Source: Bugula neritina (lineage: Eukaryota > Bryozoa > Gymnolaemata > Cheilostomatida > Bugulidae). From it: a stretch of 64,000 nt of DNA. The translations under genes were made by a program, and so were the position numbers. Positions 57,682-64,000 of the stretch are shown one piece after another (position 1 is the stretch's first letter; each line of letters starts with the position of its first letter). The notes under the pieces are model-generated. The model was given only the letters and a program-made list of their open reading frames with translations. It was not told where the DNA came from and did not search any database. The stretch covers positions 11,969,818 to 12,033,817 of the forward strand of contig OZ037772.1 in the NCBI GenBank assembly GCA_964035545.1, given 5' to 3'.

Positions 57682-59742
57682 TTAGCCTCTGTACCTTCCC
57701 TGCCTTCTCTGTCTGTTACGATTGGAACTTCTGCTGTATTGGGAGGTTGTCCAATAAGAAGTTGTCACCTCCACATGTTCTTCTAAAGCAAGTTAGACAA
57801 TTTTATTGCATATATATACATATAGTACATATCGCAAAACTTCAAAGCAGATCTTGTCGTACAAATATTTTAAATATTGTTGTTTATTCCAATATGCAAA
57901 CATAGCTTTCACTTTGCGAATATCCTATTAATGATAAAGAATGGATATAATATTTCATACTGCAGTAATGTTATTTATGATATAATAGCACACTTACTCT
58001 CGACTGGTACTAAATTTGCAGCGGTCGTAGGTGTAGCGTGTGTTGTAGTTGTGGGTGTAGTTGTGGTGGGTGTAGTTGTGGGTGTAGTTGTGGGTGTAGT
58101 TGTGGTGGGTGTAGTTGTGGTGCGTGTAGTTGTTGTGGGTGTAGTTGTGGTGGGTGTTGTGGTGAGTGTTGTGGTGGGTGTAGTTGTGGGTGTAGTTGTG
58201 GGTGTAGTTGTGGTGGGTGTAGTTGTGGTGGGTGTTGTGGTGGGTGTAGTAGTTGTGGGTGTAGTTGTGGTGGGTGTAGTTGTGGGTGTAGTTGTGGGTG
58301 TAGTTGTGGTGGGTGTAGTTGTGGTGGGTGTAGTTGTGGGTGTAGTTGTGGTAGGTGTAGTTGTTGTGGGTGTAGTTGTGGTGGGTGTAGTTGTGGTGGG
58401 TGTAGTTGTGGTGGGTGTAGTTATGGTGGGTGTAGTTGTGGTGGGTGTAGTTATGGTGGGTGTAGTTGTGGTGGGTGTTGTAGGTGTATTAGATGGTGAT
58501 CTAGTAGTTGTAGTTGCTGTGGATGTGGCAATGCTAGAAGCGACTAGTACTGAAGTTGTAGTAGTTAGTAATGTAGTAGTGGGTAATGTGGTAGTTGGTA
58601 ATGTGGTAGTTGGTAATGTGGTAGTTGGTAATGTGGTAGTGGGTAATGTGGTAGTTGGTAATGTGGTAGTTGGTAATGTGGTAGTTGGTAATGTGGTAGT
58701 TGGTAGTGTGGTAGTGGGTAATGTGGTAGTCGGTAATGTGGTAGTTGGTGATGCAGTAGTTGGAAATGCACTCATAGGTGACGAAGCAGTATATGAAGTA
58801 GTAGCAGTGAATGAAGTGTTGGGGCACTGTGAGCCCTCCAGTTGGTTGTTGATTTTGTCGGCATACAGAACACACCTCCTGGAACTCTGCCAAAACTCAA
58901 AACAGGAACAAGTAAACCCAGCGGCCGCGTAGCTCATGCACTGAATTTGACACTCTATTGGTGATCGTATTTCATTTATTGCGATTTTTCTATCGGAGGT
59001 ACACAACTCCGATTTTCTTGTTCCTTTGCCATATCCTTTTTGACATTGAAATACATCGTAGGTTTTCTCTTTTAGCTCTGGCTGAATGGAAACTTGTTCT
59101 AAAACATTCATATATGCGAAAATTTGTTTCGTTTTTATTATTGTATGTGCAAGTATAGCTTCAGAAATTTTTGAAGTATTGTCCTACATGCATGAAGATA
59201 TAGTTGGTAGTTGACACATATTGCAATTAGTATAATAAAAAATATAATAATATAACTGTTAATATAATTATAACTATTAATTATTAACTAGATTTTTTAT
59301 TTTGCAAAATAATTATATCTTTTTTGCTCAATAATTTAGCAAAATGTAGTTTAAAAGAATATAATATTATGCTGTAATTATGCTGATTAATAAAACCAGC
59401 TAGTGTAAAAGTAGCAACTTGTTTATTGTGTAGCCTATTACTAGTCAAACCATTTAGTAAAACTTAAACAGATTTATGTAATGAGCTTAGTATAATTTTT
59501 AGAACATTTTCGGCTGCAATGAAAATTTAAACTGCATGTCTGAATATAACATGCACTGATATGAACATAAATGCTAGACATTGCAAAACAGGCATATTAT
59601 TATAAATATGTTGTTAATTAATTGACAGGTGAGCCACCTGATGAACTACCTGGTGGCCCAGCTAATAGCCCAGCTATGACTCACCTGGTAACACAGGCAG
59701 AGCTATGATTAGCAGCTTTATAACATGAGTCTTGAGTTCCAT
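57682..59742 (-). CDS. secreted PAN/apple-domain mucin, paralogue 2, 3 exons, 419 aa
   Basis: Exons 59742-59685, 59098-57998 and 57782-57682 are GT-AG and phase-continuous (1260 nt). Exon 1 encodes a signal peptide (MELKTHVIKLLIIALPVLP). Exon 2 encodes a PAN-like module with the same core as the forward paralogue (RSPIECQIQCMSY, FTCSCFEFWQSSRRC), then two Thr repeat blocks: about 13 copies of a 5-aa LPTTT unit (15 bp) and a longer TTTP/TPTTT array. Exon 3 gives a short tail ending in a strongly basic, Arg-rich stretch (SSNRNRQRRQGRYRG). It is probably an O-glycosylated secreted or surface-coat protein. The basic tail is absent from the forward paralogue as modelled and could bind polyanions. 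Confidence 0.83.
58025..58490. repeat. mucin repeat block 1 (ACAACTACACCCAC-type units)
   Basis: Coding minisatellite of the minus-strand mucin made of interleaved 12- and 15-bp units (read forward GTAGTTGTGGTGGGT and GTAGTTGTGGGT). It encodes TTTP and TTTPT. Forward frames rich in Gly-Cys or Val-Gly are shadows. Confidence 0.9.
58560..58760. repeat. mucin repeat block 2 (15-bp units coding LPTTT)
   Basis: About 13 copies of a 15-bp unit (forward GGTAATGTGGTAGTT) occur with few substitutions. Copy-number variation would change the length of the glycosylated stalk in steps of five residues without frameshift. Confidence 0.9.
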
Positions 59743-62417
59743 CTATAATTCAGCATAACATCAGCTTTGGGTTAGACTTATGTGTTGCAACAGAAATCAT
59801 CTGACAAAGTGAGCTGTATCCCATTTCTATATAATTTATTTATAGCTTTCAACAAATAAAACTTTTTGAAAAGACAAAAGTAATTTTAACTGACACCTAG
59901 TAATTAAGGAAATGGTTAGTTGATTTATTTATTAAAATAATATCCAATTACTTGCATTATAATAATTTGTAAATGCTGCAATAGAGAAGTGTTTGCATTT
60001 GCAGCAGTAATAGTAGTTCAATGACTTTAACCAGCAAACAATCTGAGTATATAACTATAATACTCTAATTATAATAATAATAGCTGCTATAGATGTTATA
60101 ATACTATATTAGAAAATAATCATGAAACCTCTAGGAAATTACATGTCAAAATCTGAAGCAATGACAGATTACCATAAGTGGCCATGTTTATTTCTAATAG
60201 CTGGCGTAATAATATACCAGTATGTTTATATAGTTCTAATTGATAGCTTGAGGCCCAGGTGTAATCTATAAAACTTATTTAACATAATATAGAATGTTTT
60301 TTGTTAAGTGTTGAGATTTTGTAACTTCAGGTTACAGTCTACATCTTTTATATTTTATTGTATTATTATATTTATAATGCTTTGGAAAGGAGTTAAGTTT
60401 AAAAAATATCTAATGCAGTAGGTGCAGATGGTCTGTTCAGTATTATTATGCAACAAAAATTGAATTGGTTTTTGTAATTGAGTGTATTTTAATGTTTATG
60501 GCTTCTAAGACATTTTAGGAAACATTATAACTCAGAAATGATCGAGCTTTCTGTGCCCATGGTCAAGAATGTTCATATTCATAATGCGCTGTAATTAACT
60601 AATTTGCAGCACAAACGGGGAAATGGAACATTTATTTTGCCACTCCATCGCTCCATTACTTTATTATTGCATGTATGACATAATGGTGACCCGAACTTTT
60701 GTTGGCTTAGCTACGTGAAGGCATTTATGTATGATTTTTGCAACCAGTTCGTTATTTTAAGTAAGAAGCTTAATTCACCTTCACAAGAGGAGCAGACAAG
60801 CCTGCAAAGATCTATGACCTAACAAAAAGCATATCACAGTTACGGGGTGGGGGGGGTTTAAAGGAGGCTTTGTAAGACGCATCCTTAAAATAAAATGAAA
60901 TGTTCTATAAACAGCACAAAGTTCGGAATCATTGAGTGCAGTGCTCGTATACTCAACATTGCTCAAATTTGATAACCCAGCTCACTGCAATGGGCGACCC
61001 CCAATTTTGCACTTCTTTAAACGTTTTTAAATACACATGTTTTCAATGCTGCTGCGCACATTTGTTTTCATTTTCATGGTGATACTCATACTGCCAGTAT
61101 TACTATTACTAATAGTATTACTATTAGTATACCTAACTATAAGTATAACATCAAGTATTCATAGTGATAGTCGTAGTTGAAGTTCAGTATGAGTATCATA
61201 CTCATACTCAGACTTTACTCATACTCATACTGATAGTGATAGTCATAATCATAATCATAATGATAATTATGCTCATAGTCAATGTCATACTGATACTGGT
61301 AAATGATACTCATACCGGCAGTGATACTGACACTGCGCTATACTCTATAACTATAAGTCAACACTCGCACTGTTACTGTAAAGTGTAACTCAAACTGTAA
61401 GACCAAGTCAAAGTGTAGCACTGAAGCCGTGAAGGTACTGGTAACCACTCATTACGTTAATCATTAACTTTAAGTTAATGTTATGACTTCAACTTACACT
61501 TTAGGTCGCAGTGAGACGGACAGTGTGAGTCACTGCGATTGTAGCTGGTCGACGTTTTTGTTGACTCGGGCTGAGACTTTGCATAATCAAAATGATTAAT
61601 TATAAAGTTTAATGAATTTATTTACCAACTGCAAAAGTTATTAAGAGTAACAGTAACTCTAATGGTTATACTTATAGTAATACTAATACTAATAGTAATA
61701 CATATACTTAAAGTTTGAATGGTGTTAATTTTATGGTCTGTTGTTTAGCTTCGTCATTAAGTTTATCTGTTAATCACGTAATTGGTAAAATTTAATAGTG
61801 TGTCATTTCCTACTAGTAGTACTAGTACTGGTTATATAATTTGAAGGTACATCTACAAGTGCAACTCTAAACAAACAACTTAAACTGAAAGTAGAATCAT
61901 TTTATTTAAATGTAAATTATTTAAAAACCTCAACTTCCACATACAAACTAGTTGTTTGGAGTTTTTTGTTTTTGAATAATTTCATACTAGTATGGAAAGT
62001 CATAGTTGATGTAATAATTATAATTTTAGCTACAGTAGTACTGGTACCAGTTGTGTTAGCACAATTGCATTCTGTACTAATAGATTCAGTAATGATTAAC
62101 TTTAAGATCATTGTCATGCATTTGCACAGTTCAATGGTATTAGCATTACTCAAAATGATGCATATTTTTGAAATGTTATTCACTTTGATAAGCCTGTAAT
62201 AGACAACTTTGTAGAAAATCAAATTGAAATTGTCTGACTGTGATAGCATGCATAACCCATTATCTACTCAGTAACCTGGTATTGTGTTTATTTTTTGTGC
62301 TGCAATAATAATTCTAATAATTATTTAGTTTCCCAAGCATTTTTCTTATTAAAGCTGCTGTGAAATTATGAACTCAAAAGTTGGACATTGTATTGTTGCT
62401 ACCAATTAGAGAGAGCT
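59743..62417. other. divergent spacer between mucin paralogue 2 and the SUMO-motif gene
   Basis: No exon is recognised. It holds AGTAT/ATACTC-type simple repeats at 61,080-61,340 and 61,660-61,700. The promoters of the two flanking divergent genes should be here. Confidence 0.4.
61080..61340. repeat. degenerate ATACTC/AGTAT and CATAAT simple repeats
   Basis: Interleaved GATACTCATACTG, TAGTATTACTATTAG and CATAATCATAATCATAATGA runs occur. They contain short inverted stretches (GAGTATCATACTC) because the units are nearly self-complementary. Confidence 0.7.
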
Positions 62418-63309
62418 ATGGATTTAGAGAGTAAGCCTATTTCTCTCATAGGAAATAAGATAAAGCAGGAGCCCTCCTACTATGTAGACACATCAAGCAA
62501 TAGACCAAGTTACTCAGAATATGGAGGTGGGCATTCAGTATAAGTTCAGTTTAAATATTTCAGTAATGCTCACTCTCTGTTAACAGTTCAACCTGCGTAC
62601 ACACACTTTGTATGAATGTATTTTAATTACCATTTCTTTCTACATGATGGCATTAATTATAAATTTTTTATCGTTTGCCAAATTGAGCAATGGGTATGAA
62701 AATTAAGTAGTTTTAAACAAAACATGAACTATTAATAGCTGGTCATGTATTTTACTGGCGGGTGAATTTAGTAATGAATATATAGTTTATCCACTTTTAA
62801 AGTACTGTTGAGTGAAACTAAGTGCTTTTCAAATTATAACAGAAACTCCTAGCCTGTAATACCATCTTCTTTCTTGTTCTCTCTTAGACTAAGTTTACAC
62901 CTAGTAGGTACCACACTTGTATGCGTTGTGTAGTATATAATATGTTTCATAGATGGACCAGAGGCTGTGTCAGGAACTGGTGCTGTGTGTATTGAGAAAG
63001 TTGAACTGCCAAATGGTTAGTAGTCATGTGGCTCAGCTATAGTGAAGGTTTTTTATTTTGCTATTGTGTTTGTGTTGATAAAACATTTAGAAGTCTGAGT
63101 TAACCATCACACTGATGAATAGAAAACACTGCAGTCAGTCTGAGAACAGTAGTGATTGTAGAAAATATTTGCCAATATAGTTGTTTGTTATTTCTCTGGT
63201 ACTCTGTTTGACTTAGACATCAAAGTGGAGTATTTTGAGGGTGCAGAAGCAGCAGACAACCCCAATTCGGTGACATCATTTGATGGTCAGGAGGAGCAGG
63301 CTGAGGAAG
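62418..63309 (+). CDS. 5' coding exons of an acidic protein with two SUMO-consensus motifs (partial)
   Basis: Exons 62418-62526, 62953-63015 and 63217-63309 are joined in phase 1 each time by GT-AG introns, giving 88 codons plus one base. The gene continues beyond a donor at 63310 (AAG|GTAATG). The peptide is acidic and Tyr/Ser-rich. It contains IKQEP in exon 1 and IKVEY in exon 3, both matching the PsiKxE sumoylation consensus. Such motifs are common in the N-terminal regions of transcription factors and other nuclear proteins. No DNA-binding domain is inside the window, so the family is unknown. The start is the first ATG in the exon's open frame; no upstream exon was found. Confidence 0.6.
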
Positions 63310-63339
63310 GTAATGAGTTCACTCAAATATTTAGGATGA

Positions 63340-63815
63340 CACATAGTTGTACTAAATATGATGCTCTCATTTATATATTATACTAAATATGATAGTTTCA
63401 TTTATATATTATACTAAATATGATAATCTCATTTATATATTATACTAATTATGATAGTCTCATTTATATATTGTACTAAATATGATAGTCTCATTTACAT
63501 ATTATACTAAATATGATGGTCTCATTTATATATTATACTAAATATGATAGTCTCATCTATATATTATACTAAATATGATAGTCTCATTTATATATTATAC
63601 TAAATATGATAGTTTCATTTATATATTATACTAAATATGATAGTCTCATTTATATATTATACTAAATATGATAGTCTCATTTATATATTATACTAATTGT
63701 GGTAGTCTAATTTATATATTATACTAATTATAATAGTTTCAATTATATATTATACTAATTGTGGTAATCTAATTTATATATTATACTAAATATGATAGTT
63801 TCATTTATATATTCA
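63340..63815. repeat. 31-bp satellite-like array in the intron after the third SUMO-motif exon
   Basis: About 15 copies of a unit containing ATGATAGTCTCATTTATATA plus TTATACTAAAT occur with few substitutions. The array lies about 40 bp after the splice donor at 63310. Confidence 0.88.
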
Positions 63816-64000
63816 TCCACAATAACTCTGCAGTTCAGTATTACTATTGAATATTCAATATCTGAATCTGTAGAATTATATATTACAGCTCTGACAAATT
63901 TATATATTTTATTTCAACAATAGATGTGTTTTTAATATTATATTATATGCTCAATTAAATCCTCATTGATTGAAAAGCCACCTAAATATACAGTTTGCTG

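Noticed and set aside
57877-58932. Forward Val-Gly and Gly-Cys repeat proteins over the second mucin
   Set aside because: They are shadow frames of the minus-strand Thr/Pro repeat. The minus strand has signal peptide, PAN domain and consistent exons.

Overview
The window is nuclear DNA of an animal. Genes are split into many short exons with GT-AG introns, AT-rich introns and spacers are full of microsatellites, minisatellites and fold-back elements, and the readable proteins belong to animal families (LRSAM1, Bcl-2 family, NHL receptor, PAN-mucins). Secreted or membrane proteins dominate and no clearly vertebrate feature is present. A non-bilaterian or other invertebrate (sponge, cnidarian, placozoan or similar) fits best, but the sequence alone does not fix the phylum.

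Layout. (1) 1-2.7 kb: upstream spacer with an old 258-bp fold-back element and degenerate AGT/ACT repeats. (2) 2,748-14,747 (+): a complete 19-exon LRSAM1 (LRR, coiled coil, SAM, PSAP motif, RING E3 ligase), 743 aa. Several of its introns carry tandem repeats that include the splice site, and a perfect 411-bp hairpin ends 8 bp before one exon. (3) 15,905-27,373 (-): a 9-exon, 599-aa single-pass membrane protein with an NHL beta-propeller ectodomain and a tyrosine-rich tail. It converges tail to tail with LRSAM1. (4) 29,377-31,353 (+): a secreted PAN/apple-domain protein with a Thr-rich mucin region. Its paralogue lies at 57,682-59,742 (-). (5) 31.4-38.4 kb: gene-poor, with a collagen-like 18-bp minisatellite open on both strands and a fold-back element of about 620 bp. 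(6) 38,829-45,550 (+): a 5-exon, 375-aa Bcl-2-family-like protein. It has BH4-, BH1- and BH2-like segments, three 24-aa Cys-rich repeats and a C-terminal membrane anchor. A 496-bp CA microsatellite sits in its third intron, and one copy of a tRNA-derived SINE lies on each side of the gene. (7) 48.2-53.7 kb (-): a tandem segmental duplication holding two copies of a small secreted Cys-rich peptide gene with matching TATA/CCAAT promoters. One copy looks intact and the other has decayed. (8) 62,418-end (+): the first three coding exons of an acidic protein with two SUMO-consensus motifs. It runs off the window or into a 31-bp satellite.

The genes do not form an operon or an obvious pathway. LRSAM1 (ubiquitin and ESCRT), the Bcl-2-like protein (apoptosis) and the secreted or receptor proteins appear to be independent loci. 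Exon models were built by hand from splice signals, reading-phase continuity and family alignment. All five larger models keep phase at every junction.
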